DNA of 64,000 bases from Amycolatopsis taiwanensis DSM 45107. GTDB lineage: Bacteria; Actinomycetota; Actinomycetes; Mycobacteriales; Pseudonocardiaceae. How positions within the stretch are numbered: position 1 is the first letter of the stretch; each line of letters begins with the position of its first letter. Made by a program: the position numbers and the translations under genes. Location of the stretch: contig NZ_KI912601.1 in assembly GCF_000519205.1 (NCBI RefSeq), positions 154,571-218,570 on the forward strand. Reading direction: 5' to 3'. Below are positions 24,917 through 33,594 of the stretch, piece after piece. Below the pieces are notes generated by a model. It saw only the letters and a list, made by a program, of their open reading frames with translations. It was not told the DNA's origin and ran no database searches.

Positions 24917-26704
24917 GTACAGCGGGTTGGGGGCGTCGCCCCACCGGACGTCGAGCTCGTCGTCCCGCTCGATCTTGTCGAATCCCTCACCCGCCAGGAG
25001 TTCCCGGTTCGGCGTGACCCGCTCCACCCGCGGTGCGAACAACCGGCAGGCGTCGAAGGAGTCCGCCAGTTCGAAGTGCTCCTCGCGGAACCGGGTGACG
25101 ACCTGCCTGACCAGCGCCCAGAATCGTGTCCTGGGCAGGCCGAGGTCATCGTCGAGCAGCTCGGCCCAGAACCGGAGTTGCCCCGAAAAGACGGGGCTGA
25201 ACAGCGACTGGGCCAGCAGGGGCGCGGGCAAGCGCAGCATTTCCGCCCTCACCTCGCCGTCGAGCGCCGCATAGCAGTCGAGTTCCTCGTCGAGCAGGTC
25301 AACGCCCTGCGAAAACTCCTTGATCGCCACCCGCAGCGGGCGCCCGGCGGTATCCACGATCAGGACGAGGTTATGGCCGTGCGGGCGGAATCCGACGCCG
25401 TAGCGCAGCAGCCAGTGCAGCAGCGGCGTGAGCAGCAGGTCGAACACCCGCGCACACCACTGCTCGGCCGACCAGCCGCTGCGCCGGACCAGTTCGCCGA
25501 TCACGGTGTCGCCATCGAGGTCGCGATAGGGCAGGGCGGCGAAGGAGATCGCCTGCTCGCCTTCGGCCAGCCGCGCGACGAGCGGCTCCTGCCACAGCGC
25601 GCCGAGCGCCTCGTGGAAGCGGTAGGGCAGGTCCTCCAATGACCCGAACAGCGGATGCCGCACGGATACGCCGGCGACCTCACCGAGCAGTTCGAAGCGA
25701 TATTCCTCCGACAGCAGGGGATCTCCGTCGCTGATGCGCTTCAACCATGCCGTCACGGTGGGCCCGGCGAGGTGCGAATCGGCAAGGCCGCGGTGGGCGG
25801 GCATGTTGTGCAGGGACACGGTCGTCTTGACGTCGCGGCGGTCGGGCCGGCTCACGTTGGCCAGCGTGCGCACCGTCTGGTGTGCACGGTAGTGGTCCCG
25901 GCTCGGACCGAGGTCGACGAGCACCCCGGTGGCCAGTTCTCCGGCGTAGAGCGTGCCCACGATCTCGTCCGCCTCCCAGGGGTGCACCGGCAGCCACAGG
26001 TAGTCGGCCGGATCGCCGAACTCGGCCACCTTGACGGTGAACTCGGCGCGCTGCTCGGCGTCCAACTCGTCCTGCACGAGCTGGTCCTCGGTGAGCTCTC
26101 CGGCGGAGAAGAACCGCGCGTGCTCGCGGGGCACGGCGAACCAGTGCAGCAGAATGTCCGAACCGGACTCCGGCGCGTACAGCGCACGATCGGCGGCGGA
26201 GAACCCCACGCGAACCTTGTTGAGTACCAAGCCGGGAGACCCGGCCAGGTGCCCATCGGCCAGGTTGTAATCCATTGTGGACAGCTTCTCCGCGGTCGGC
26301 GCGGTCTTCAGCCGGGTGGCCTCGTTGGTCACCGTCGCGGTCAGCTCGGCCAGGACGTCGGCGAGCCGGGGTTCGGACAGGCCGAGCGTGGCCCTGGCGT
26401 CCACGACGAGGGTTCGCGGGTCCTCGGCCGGCACCGGCGGCGCCGAGCCGGCCCGGCGGGTGGCGGTCCCGGCGGCGACCGCCCAGGAGTCGAAGGCGCC
26501 CCGGCGCGCCTTGAAGTCGTAGCTGACCTCGTCCGGCAGCGACAGCCGCCATCCGCGGTAGGCGCCGGGGATCTCGTCCTCGGTGGGCACCGGATCGAAG
26601 GGCCCCTCGTAGGACAGCTCACCGAGCATCTTGTGGGTCACCAGCGACCCGGCCAGCCGCCAGGCCACCGCGTCGTCGACTTCCTCGGTCACCAAGCCCT
26701 CCAA
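24890..26704 (-). CDS. IucA/IucC-family NIS siderophore synthetase
   Basis: 604 residues with the NIS synthetase order: N-terminal part with STMDYNLADGHLAGSPGLVL, the ATP-binding KTTVSLHNMPAHRGLADSHL, RPHGHNLVLIVDTAGRPLRV with AIKEFSQG, and a FhuF-like C-terminus. Such enzymes couple a carboxylate (citrate or succinate type) to an amine or alcohol in NRPS-independent siderophores. The start is a TTG with GGAGGG close by, or GTG 26692. Only an LLM flavoprotein is upstream on the same strand; no transporter or monooxygenase partner is in view, so pathway and product are unknown. Confidence 0.83.
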   Translation of the reverse strand: MEGLVTEEVDDAVAWRLAGSLVTHKMLGELSYEGPFDPVPTEDEIPGAYRGWRLSLPDEVSYDFKARRGAFDSWAVAAGTATRRAGSAPPVPAEDPRTLVVDARATLGLSEPRLADVLAELTATVTNEATRLKTAPTAEKLSTMDYNLADGHLAGSPGLVLNKVRVGFSAADRALYAPESGSDILLHWFAVPREHARFFSAGELTEDQLVQDELDAEQRAEFTVKVAEFGDPADYLWLPVHPWEADEIVGTLYAGELATGVLVDLGPSRDHYRAHQTVRTLANVSRPDRRDVKTTVSLHNMPAHRGLADSHLAGPTVTAWLKRISDGDPLLSEEYRFELLGEVAGVSVRHPLFGSLEDLPYRFHEALGALWQEPLVARLAEGEQAISFAALPYRDLDGDTVIGELVRRSGWSAEQWCARVFDLLLTPLLHWLLRYGVGFRPHGHNLVLIVDTAGRPLRVAIKEFSQGVDLLDEELDCYAALDGEVRAEMLRLPAPLLAQSLFSPVFSGQLRFWAELLDDDLGLPRTRFWALVRQVVTRFREEHFELADSFDACRLFAPRVERVTPNRELLAGEGFDKIERDDELDVRWGDAPNPLYSPDPAGAW

Positions 26705-26708
26705 GCTC

Positions 26709-26740
26709 CCTCCGCGGGTCTGCGCGCGACCGCGATCGTG
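26709..26740 (-). repeat. 32-bp box, copy 1 (supplies SD region of NIS gene)
   Basis: On the minus strand it reads CACGATCGCGGTCGCGCGCA then GACCCGCGGAGG, ending about 5 nt before the TTG start of the NIS synthetase gene. It is nearly identical to boxes at 45023-45054 and 61688-61719. Confidence 0.75.
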
Positions 26741-26919
26741 CCGTCATGGCGTTCCTCACGTGCTCCGGCCACATCCTCCGCAAGAGCGCCCCTGCCGCCG
26801 GCGGCGCGCTCTGTGGTTGGCCTCAGAGCCGCGGCTTGATCTCTCACTTGGCCGGTCGCGCCGTGCCCCAGACCCGAATCTAGTGAACGCGGTCCGCGAA
26901 GGCAGGTCGTAGCCCGGCC

Positions 26920-27870
26920 TCACCCGGGCGCGAGGGCGGTGACCAGGCGGACCGGGTCGTCGATCTGGCCGGCCAGCGCGATGACCGGGGTGTCCAGTCC
27001 GTTGTCGACATATGCCTGGATCTTTTCGCGGCATTCGGCCGGTGAGCCGTGCACCACCAGATCGTCCACGACCTCGTCGGGGATGGCGGCGTTGGCGGCC
27101 TTGCGGGCACCCTCGGCCCAGGCCCGCCGCATCGGCGCGAGCAGCTCGCCACGCCCGAGCCAGTCGTGGAACGCCGCGTAGACCGGCACGGTGAGGTAGC
27201 TGCTGATCATCAGCCGGCCGATCGCCCGCGCGGCTTCGCGGTCCTCGGTCGGGCAGACGAAGATCCGCGCCACGAGCTCGATGTCCGGGCCGAGGGCGGC
27301 CCGGACCTTCGGCACGTCGCCGGCGGCGAGCCAGTTGGTGATCGCGCCGTCGGCCTCGCGGGCGGCGAGCGCGAGCATGCCCGGCCGCAGCGCGGCGAGC
27401 ATGATCGCCGGCGCCGGGTCCGGCACCCGCTCCAGCCGGAACTTCTCCACCGAGAACGTCTCGTACTCGGCGGTCACCTTCTCCCCCGCCAGCGCCGAAC
27501 GCAGGAAGCGCAGGGTGTCCCGGGTGCGTGCGAAGGGACGCGCGAATTCCGCGGCGTTCCAGTTCGACACGATGACCGGCGAGGACGCGCCGATGCCCAG
27601 CACGAACCGGCCCGGCGCGACGTCCGCCAGGGTCGCCGCCGACATGGCCAGCAGGCCGGGGCCACGGGTGTAGACCGGCACGATCGCGGTACCCAACCGC
27701 AGCCCCGGCGCCCACTGAGCGGCGAGCAGCAGCGGTGAGAACCCGTCGGCGCCCGCGGTCTCGGACGTCCAGGCGTCGGTGTAGCCGAGATCCGGCAGGC
27801 GCTCGACCAGCTCGCGGTGCGCGGTCAGCGGCAGCCCGCTCAACGGGATCGTCAAGCCCCAACGCCTCAT
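26920..27870 (-). CDS. LLM-class (luciferase-like) flavin/F420-dependent oxidoreductase
   Basis: 316 residues of the bacterial luciferase-like TIM barrel: WGLTIPLSGLPL, LGTAIVPVYTRGPGLLAMSA, APGRFVLGIGASSPVIVSNW, VHGSPAECREKIQAYVDNGL. Family members use FMNH2 or F420H2 to oxidise or reduce small molecules; the length and SPVIVSNWN segment fit the F420 type common in actinobacteria. AAGGAG lies 6 nt before the ATG. It is upstream of and co-oriented with the NIS synthetase after a 215-bp gap. A role in the same pathway is possible but not shown. Confidence 0.82.
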   Translation of the reverse strand: MRRWGLTIPLSGLPLTAHRELVERLPDLGYTDAWTSETAGADGFSPLLLAAQWAPGLRLGTAIVPVYTRGPGLLAMSAATLADVAPGRFVLGIGASSPVIVSNWNAAEFARPFARTRDTLRFLRSALAGEKVTAEYETFSVEKFRLERVPDPAPAIMLAALRPGMLALAAREADGAITNWLAAGDVPKVRAALGPDIELVARIFVCPTEDREAARAIGRLMISSYLTVPVYAAFHDWLGRGELLAPMRRAWAEGARKAANAAIPDEVVDDLVVHGSPAECREKIQAYVDNGLDTPVIALAGQIDDPVRLVTALAPG

Positions 27871-27904
27871 GAGATCTCCTTGTCTGTGTTCAAACGGGCG
27901 CGAT

Positions 27905-27979
27905 CGGATTTGGGTAGCCAGACCGTGACTCCCGCATGCCCCTTGCCTTCCCGGTCGGCGGCCCGCCTCCCCAAATCCG
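27905..27979. repeat. Inverted repeat of 10 bp, widely spaced
   Basis: CGGATTTGGG (27905-27914) faces CCCAAATCCG (27970-27979) across 55 bp, in the gap between the S9 peptidase stop and the LLM gene start. It may be a long-loop hairpin ending the peptidase transcript or an operator for the LLM gene. Confidence 0.5.
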
Positions 27980-28035
27980 AGGCCGCCGGCGCCCCCGTGG
28001 TCGCCTTGGGTGGAAACACGACTTTGAAACGCACT

Positions 28036-30123
28036 CTAGTCCGCGCCGGCCATGCCCAGTGCTGCCTTGATCCAGTCGACCTGTACCCGCATCAGGTTCT
28101 CGGCGACGTCCTCGGCCTGCGGGCTCATGTGTGTGGTCCCGACCAGTGGCAGGAACGTGTGCGACCGTCCCGCGGCCAGCAGCGCCGCGGACAGTCGCAG
28201 CGAGTGCGCCACGAACACGTTGTCGTCGGCCAGACCGTGCACGATCAGCAGGGACCGGCGCAGTTCCGCGGCACCGGCGATCAGCGAATTCCGTTGGTAG
28301 GACTCGGGATTCTCCCCTGGCGTGCCGAGATACCGTTCCGTGTAGTGGGTGTCGTACAACGACCAGTCGGTGACCGGTGCGCCGGCGACCGCCGCGTGGA
28401 ACACGTCCGGCCGCCGCAGCACCGCCAGCGCGGACAGGTACCCGCCGAAGGACCAGCCACGGATCGCGACCCGGCCGAGGTCGAGCTCGTCCCGCTCGGC
28501 CGCGACCGCCTGCAGCGCGTCGACCTGGTCGGCCAGCGGCACGTCCGCGAGCTCGCCGGCGACCGCCTTTTCCCAGTCCCTGCCCCGGCCCGGCGTGCCC
28601 CGCCCGTCCGCGACCAGCACGGCGAAACCCTGATCCGCCAGCCATTGGGAGGTGAGGAAGGCGTTGCGGCTACACAGCACACGCTGCGCGTGCGGGCCGC
28701 CGTAGGGATCGAGCAGGACCGGGAGCTTTCCGTCGCCGGGCCGGTAGCCGGTGGGCAACAGCAGTGCGACGCGCAGCCCTCGCTCGCCCACGGTCAACCG
28801 GATCGGGCGGGGCTCGATGCCCGGATCCACCGGGTACGAGCCGACCGTCGCGACGGGTTTGGAGTCCCGCACCACGGAAACCTCCGGCCCAGTGCGGTCG
28901 AGGCTCCACGACGAGAGCACCGCGACCTCCGCCGTACCACCACCGACGTGCACACCATCCGATGTGGACAGACGAACGACCTCGCCGCCTTCCGTGCGAT
29001 ACACGTGAATCTGCGCCGGGTCTTCCGCGGAGGCGCTGAACAGCACCTCGTCGCCGACGTCGAGCACCGACCGCACCTGCAGCCCGGCCGGGGTCACCGG
29101 CTCGTCGTTGATCACCAGCCGGTAGTCGCCGTCGGCGGCGCTCACCCGCACCAGCCGCCCGTCCCTGGTCCACGCCGGCACACCGGACACCAGCTCGACC
29201 CAGTCCGGGTCGGTTTCGGTGTGCAGGAGGGTGGTCGAACCGTCGACGGGGTCGACCGCGTGGATCTCCAGGCGCCGCTGGTCCCGGGGCTGGACGGCCA
29301 GCAACGGTGGCCCGCCGGCCGACCAGTGCACCGCGGCGAGGTACTCCCAGTCGCCGCGCTCGACGTCCACGCGCGAGCCGTCCAGTCCGAGGAAGGACAG
29401 GGACACGGCGACGTTCGCGGTGCCGGCGGCCGGGTAGGCGACGGTGTTGGGAGCCGCTCCCGGGTCGGCCGGATCCGCGATCGTCCAGCGCGGCACGCCG
29501 CCGCGGTCGGTCCGCTCGGCCAGCAGGCACGAGCCGTCCGGCGACCACCAGTAGCCGCGGGCCCGGCCCATCTCCTCGGCCGCGATGAACTCGGCCAGTC
29601 CCCACGCGAGGTCTTCGCCGTCCTCCTCGACGAGCGCGCGGTCCGCACCGGTCGCGAGCTCGACGACGCGCAGCCTCCGGTCGCGGACGTAGGCGACGTA
29701 CCTGCCGGTCGGGTCGGGCCGCGGATCGACCACCGCGCCCTCGCCCAGCTCGGTCACCTCGCGAGTGATCAAGTTCACCGTGTAGAGCCGACTGGAAAGC
29801 GAGAAGGCGGCGACGCGCAGTTCGTCGTCCACGCCGTAACCGACGACTCCGCCCGCGCTCTCCCGGCTGCGCTCGCGCCGGGCACGCTCCTCGGGCGGGA
29901 GCTCCTCCTCGCCGGGTAGCAGCACCGCCGCGTCCACCAGCTTGCTCTCCTCGCCCGACGCGAGATCCAGCTCCCAGAGGCTGTTTCGCCGGTCCGTACC
30001 GGACTCCGAGCGCAGGAACAGCAGCCTCGAACCGTCCGGGGCGACCCGGAACTCGCGTGGCGTGCCGAGGGTGAAGCGCTGGGTCCTGGCCTGCTTGCGA
30101 AGAAAGGACAGCTTCTCGTTCAC
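28036..30123 (-). CDS. S9 prolyl oligopeptidase / DPP-IV-type serine peptidase
   Basis: 695 residues from GTG at 30123 (VNEKLSFLRKQARTQRFTLG); the longer frame upstream is low complexity. It has an N-terminal beta-propeller (DPP-IV_N type, with FIAAEEMGRARGYWWSPDGS) and a C-terminal alpha/beta hydrolase: LLDPYGGPHAQRVL, nucleophile Ser in IRGWSFGGYLSAL, Asp in HGLADDNVFVAHS, His in GTTHMSPQAED. It cleaves dipeptides or oligopeptides. No signal peptide is seen, so it is probably cytosolic. It is alone on its strand. Confidence 0.88.
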   Translation of the reverse strand: MNEKLSFLRKQARTQRFTLGTPREFRVAPDGSRLLFLRSESGTDRRNSLWELDLASGEESKLVDAAVLLPGEEELPPEERARRERSRESAGGVVGYGVDDELRVAAFSLSSRLYTVNLITREVTELGEGAVVDPRPDPTGRYVAYVRDRRLRVVELATGADRALVEEDGEDLAWGLAEFIAAEEMGRARGYWWSPDGSCLLAERTDRGGVPRWTIADPADPGAAPNTVAYPAAGTANVAVSLSFLGLDGSRVDVERGDWEYLAAVHWSAGGPPLLAVQPRDQRRLEIHAVDPVDGSTTLLHTETDPDWVELVSGVPAWTRDGRLVRVSAADGDYRLVINDEPVTPAGLQVRSVLDVGDEVLFSASAEDPAQIHVYRTEGGEVVRLSTSDGVHVGGGTAEVAVLSSWSLDRTGPEVSVVRDSKPVATVGSYPVDPGIEPRPIRLTVGERGLRVALLLPTGYRPGDGKLPVLLDPYGGPHAQRVLCSRNAFLTSQWLADQGFAVLVADGRGTPGRGRDWEKAVAGELADVPLADQVDALQAVAAERDELDLGRVAIRGWSFGGYLSALAVLRRPDVFHAAVAGAPVTDWSLYDTHYTERYLGTPGENPESYQRNSLIAGAAELRRSLLIVHGLADDNVFVAHSLRLSAALLAAGRSHTFLPLVGTTHMSPQAEDVAENLMRVQVDWIKAALGMAGAD

Positions 30124-30309
30124 GCCCGCACTCTTCCAGACTCCGGCCGGGCTTGGCGAGTGTCGGCGCGCCGCTCTCCCGCCGGGCCCGGGAGCAGAAC
30201 CCCGAATTCGGGCCCCACTGCAACAAACTGCCGACAAGTGACAGAATCACGCAACGAATCGCCCATCCCAGCAACGTTTTGCGGGGTGAATCGGCACTGA
30301 AGCTCCCTT

Positions 30310-30315
30310 TAACCT
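30310..30315 (+). promoter_or_regulatory. -10 box of rocD (leaderless start)
   Basis: TAACCT, 6 nt before the ATG at 30322; no canonical Shine-Dalgarno at the right distance. Confidence 0.5.
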
Positions 30316-30321
30316 GAGGGC

Positions 30322-31551
30322 ATGACGACCTTCGCGGGCCCCGCCCCAACCGAGTTCATCGAGCTGGACGAACGCTGGAGCACCCACAACTACCATCCGC
30401 TGCCGGTGGTCATCACCGAAGCCGAAGGCGCCTGGGTCACCGACGTGACGGGCCGGCGCTACCTCGACTTCCTGTCCGCGTACTCGGCACTCAACTTCGG
30501 GCACCGGCATCCCGAACTGGTGGCCGCGGCCGTGACGCAACTCGGCCGCGTCACCCTCACCTCACGGGCCTTCCACCACGACGTGCTGGGCCGCTTCTGC
30601 GCGGAACTGGCCCAGCTCACCGGCACCGAGATGGTCCTGCCGATGAACACCGGCGCCGAGGCCGTCGAGTCGGCGCTGAAGGTCGCACGCAAGTGGGCCT
30701 ACGAGGTTAAGGGGGTCCCGGCGGGGCAGGCGGAGATCGTTGTCGCGGGATCGAACTTCCACGGGCGGACCATCAGCATCGTGTCGTTCTCCACCGACGA
30801 GACGGCGCGCACCGGGTTCGGGCCGTACACACCGGGCTTCGTCGTCGTCAAGTACGGCGACGCGGCAGCGCTGGCGGACGCGATCACCGAGCGCACCGCG
30901 GCCGTGCTGCTCGAGCCGATCCAGGGCGAGGCCGGTGTGATCGTCCCGCCGGACGGCTACCTGGCGGAAGCGCGCCGGCTGTGTGACGAGGCGGGCGTGC
31001 TCCTGATCGCCGACGAGATCCAGTCGGGCCTCGCCCGCACCGGCACCCTGCTCGCGCTCGACCACGAACGCGTCCGCGCCGACCTGTACACGCTGGGCAA
31101 GGCGCTCGGTGGCGGGATCGTGCCGCTGTCCGCGGTGGTCGGACGGCGGGACGTGCTCGGGGTGCTCAACCCCGGCGAGCACGGCTCGACGTTCGGCGGG
31201 AACCCGCTGGCCTGCGCGGTCGGGCGCGCGGTGATCCGCCTGCTGTCGACCGGCGAGTACCAGCGGCGGTCCGCGTCACTGGGCGCGCACCTGCACGCCC
31301 GGCTCGGCGAGCTCGTCGGCCATGGGCTCGCCGAGGTCCGCGGGCGCGGGCTGTGGGCGGGCATCGACATCGCACCCGGTGGGTTGTCCGGGCGCGCGGC
31401 GTCGGAGGAGCTGGCCGGACGCGGCGTGCTGTGCAAGGAAACCCACGGCGCCACGTTGCGGATCGCCCCGCCACTGACGATCAGCCAGGAGGACCTCGAC
31501 CAGGGCATCGACGCCATCGCCGCGGTCGTCCGCCGCCCCGCCACGAGTTGA
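30322..31551 (+). CDS. rocD: Ornithine aminotransferase
   Basis: 409 residues of a class-III PLP aminotransferase. It converts ornithine and 2-oxoglutarate to glutamate semialdehyde and glutamate (arginine/ornithine breakdown to proline or glutamate). Features are STHNYHPLPVVITEAEGAWV at the N-terminus, the cofactor loop MNTGAEAVESALKVARKW, the PLP-contact Asp in LIADEIQSGLARTG and the Schiff-base Lys in YTLGKALGGGIVPLSA. Length and these blocks fit RocD better than acetylornithine or GABA aminotransferases. It converges with zapE, 25 bp away. Confidence 0.9.
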   Translation: MTTFAGPAPTEFIELDERWSTHNYHPLPVVITEAEGAWVTDVTGRRYLDFLSAYSALNFGHRHPELVAAAVTQLGRVTLTSRAFHHDVLGRFCAELAQLTGTEMVLPMNTGAEAVESALKVARKWAYEVKGVPAGQAEIVVAGSNFHGRTISIVSFSTDETARTGFGPYTPGFVVVKYGDAAALADAITERTAAVLLEPIQGEAGVIVPPDGYLAEARRLCDEAGVLLIADEIQSGLARTGTLLALDHERVRADLYTLGKALGGGIVPLSAVVGRRDVLGVLNPGEHGSTFGGNPLACAVGRAVIRLLSTGEYQRRSASLGAHLHARLGELVGHGLAEVRGRGLWAGIDIAPGGLSGRAASEELAGRGVLCKETHGATLRIAPPLTISQEDLDQGIDAIAAVVRRPATS

Positions 31552-31576
31552 ACCCACGCCCTCGCTCGCGTCGGAG

Positions 31577-32593
31577 TCAGCTCACCGGGACGGCGTCGCG
31601 GGCGAGGGCGGTCAGGCGGCTGAGCGCGCGCAGGTACTTCTTCCGGTAGCCGCCCTGCACCATCTCCTCGCTGAACAGGGCGGACAGCGGCTGCCCGGAA
31701 ACCACCACCGGGATCGCCCGGTCGTACAACCGGTCGGCGAAGGCCACCAGCCGCAACGCGACCGTCTGGTCGGGTGCCGGATGCACGCCGCGCAGGTGCA
31801 CCACGGAAACGCCGTCGACCAACCTGCCGTACCGCGACGGGTGCAGGCGCGCCAGATGCGCGCACAACGCGTCGAAATCGTCCACAGTGGACCCTTCGTG
31901 GGCCGCCGCGGACGCTACGAGGGCGTCGTCGTCCACCGGCGGCGGCGCCTCGGGCAGGCCGCGGTGCCGGTAGTCGGGTCCGTCGATCCGCACCACGGAG
32001 AACCGCTCGGACAGCGACTGGATCTCACGCAGGAAGTCCTCGGCGGCGAATCGGCCCGCCCCGAGTTTCTCCGGCAGCGTGTTGGACGTGGCCGCGACGC
32101 GCACCCCGGCGCTGGTGATCTCGCGGAGCAGCCGGCTCACCAGCGTCGTGTCGCCCGGATCGTCCAGCTCGAACTCGTCGATGGCGAGCAGCCGATGCTC
32201 CGACAGCCGCTTCACCGCGTCGGCGAACCCCAGCGCACCCACCAGGTGGGTCAGCTCGACGAAGGTTCCGTACGCCTTCGGACCGGGAGCGGCGTGCCAC
32301 ATGGACGCGAGCAGGTGGGTCTTGCCGACACCGAACCCGCCGTCGAGGTACACGCCGGGCGCACCGTCCGGCACCGAAGACCCGAACAGCGTCCGCCACC
32401 GCGACTTCTTCCGCGTGCCGTCCGGGATCGACTCGGTGAACGCCGAGCATGCCTGCACCGCGGCCGCCTGGCTCGGCTCGTCCGGGCTGGGCAGGTAGGT
32501 GGCGAACCGGACGCCGTCGAAGCGCGGCGGCGGGACCAGCGCTCTGATCAGCTCGTCGGCCTCGATCTCGGGGAACCGGTCAGTGAGGTGCAT
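31577..32593 (-). CDS. zapE: Cell division protein ZapE / AFG1-like ATPase
   Basis: 338 residues from ATG at 32593; eleven in-frame residues upstream are ignored because TAAATT sits 7 nt before this ATG. It is an AAA-type ATPase with Walker A YLDGGFGVGKTHLLASM, Walker B LLAIDEFELDDPGDT, and VRVAATSNTLPEKLGAGRFA. AFG1/ZapE proteins act at the division ring or in protein quality control. Position next to the RibD-like gene is conserved in Mycobacterium (Rv2670c-Rv2671, from memory). Confidence 0.87.
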   Translation of the reverse strand: MHLTDRFPEIEADELIRALVPPPRFDGVRFATYLPSPDEPSQAAAVQACSAFTESIPDGTRKKSRWRTLFGSSVPDGAPGVYLDGGFGVGKTHLLASMWHAAPGPKAYGTFVELTHLVGALGFADAVKRLSEHRLLAIDEFELDDPGDTTLVSRLLREITSAGVRVAATSNTLPEKLGAGRFAAEDFLREIQSLSERFSVVRIDGPDYRHRGLPEAPPPVDDDALVASAAAHEGSTVDDFDALCAHLARLHPSRYGRLVDGVSVVHLRGVHPAPDQTVALRLVAFADRLYDRAIPVVVSGQPLSALFSEEMVQGGYRKKYLRALSRLTALARDAVPVS

Positions 32594-32600
32594 GAATTCG

Positions 32601-32606
32601 AATTTA
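32601..32606 (-). promoter_or_regulatory. -10 box of zapE (leaderless start)
   Basis: TAAATT on the minus strand, 7 nt before the ATG; no ribosome-binding site. Confidence 0.5.
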
Positions 32607-32765
32607 AGCTGTCGCGCGCAGCACATCCGTTGAGGGTGGTGGTGGGCGAGGGCCGGCCTTGGCTGCTGTGAGCCGCCGCGCAGCGTCCGTTCGGGGTGTG
32701 GCGGGGGAACGGCCGGCCCTGGGCTGCCGCGCGGGTGGTGGCGGGCACATGCTGGGATTCAAGAC

Positions 32766-33512
32766 ATGCGCATGCTGTGGCCCGAATCGCTCGACGACCT
32801 GACCGACGACGACCTCGCGAAGATCTACGGGTATCCGGCGGAGGTCACCGGCTCCTGGGTGCAGGTGAACTTCGTCTCTTCCGCCGATGGCGCGGCCACC
32901 GTCGAGGACCGCTCCGAGCCGCTGTCGAGCCCTGCGGACAAGCGGATCTACCTGCTCGGGCGCGATCTGGCCGACGTGGTGCTCGTCGGCGCCGGCACCG
33001 TGCGTGCCGAGGGCTACCGGGGCGCGCGGGCCAACGACATCCGCCGTGAACGCCGCAAGCGCCTCGGTCTCGCGGAGATCCCGCCAATCGCCGTGGTCAC
33101 CGCCAGCGCCCGGATCGACCCGGCCTGTGCCCTGCTCACGGACACACAGGTCCCGCCGATCATCATCACCACCGAAGAGGCACCGGCCGAGCGCGTGGCC
33201 GAACTCGCCGACGCCGGTGCGGAAATACTGGTCGCCGGACAGCAGCGGGTCGACCTGGCCGCCGCGCTGGCCGAACTGTCCCGCCGCGGGCTCAAGCGCG
33301 TCGACTGCGAGGGCGGCCCGTGCCTGTTCGGCGAACTGATCGCGGAGAACCTGGTCGACCAGTTGTGCCTCACCGTGGCGCCGCTGCTGGCCGGTGCCGG
33401 GGCGGACCGTATCGCGGTCGGCCCGGCGACGACCGAGTCCCGCCACCTCGAGCTGGCCTCGATCCTGCACGAGGACGGCTTCACGATGCTCCGCTACCGG
33501 CGACGGACCTGA
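32766..33512 (+). CDS. RibD C-terminal-type reductase (pyrimidine reductase family)
   Basis: 248 residues of the RibD_C/dihydrofolate-reductase-like fold: WVQVNFVSSADGAATVEDRS, ADVVLVGAGTVRAEGYRGA, KRVDCEGGPCLFGELIAENL. It is a stand-alone reductase without a deaminase domain. The Mycobacterium homologue at the same place (Rv2671) has been tied to antifolate tolerance by acting as a DHFR stand-in (from memory); the substrate here is unproven. It is transcribed away from zapE. Confidence 0.8.
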   Translation: MRMLWPESLDDLTDDDLAKIYGYPAEVTGSWVQVNFVSSADGAATVEDRSEPLSSPADKRIYLLGRDLADVVLVGAGTVRAEGYRGARANDIRRERRKRLGLAEIPPIAVVTASARIDPACALLTDTQVPPIIITTEEAPAERVAELADAGAEILVAGQQRVDLAAALAELSRRGLKRVDCEGGPCLFGELIAENLVDQLCLTVAPLLAGAGADRIAVGPATTESRHLELASILHEDGFTMLRYRRRT

Positions 33513-33594
33513 CACTGTCCGGCCGTCCACATCCGACTGGGGGCAGACCCGCTTACCGGCTGCTCACCGTGGCCGTGCGAAGGTCGGAGCGGAC

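Noticed and set aside
27817-29919. 700-codon open frame on the plus strand
   Set aside because: Antisense to the S9 peptidase, whose catalytic motifs are intact.
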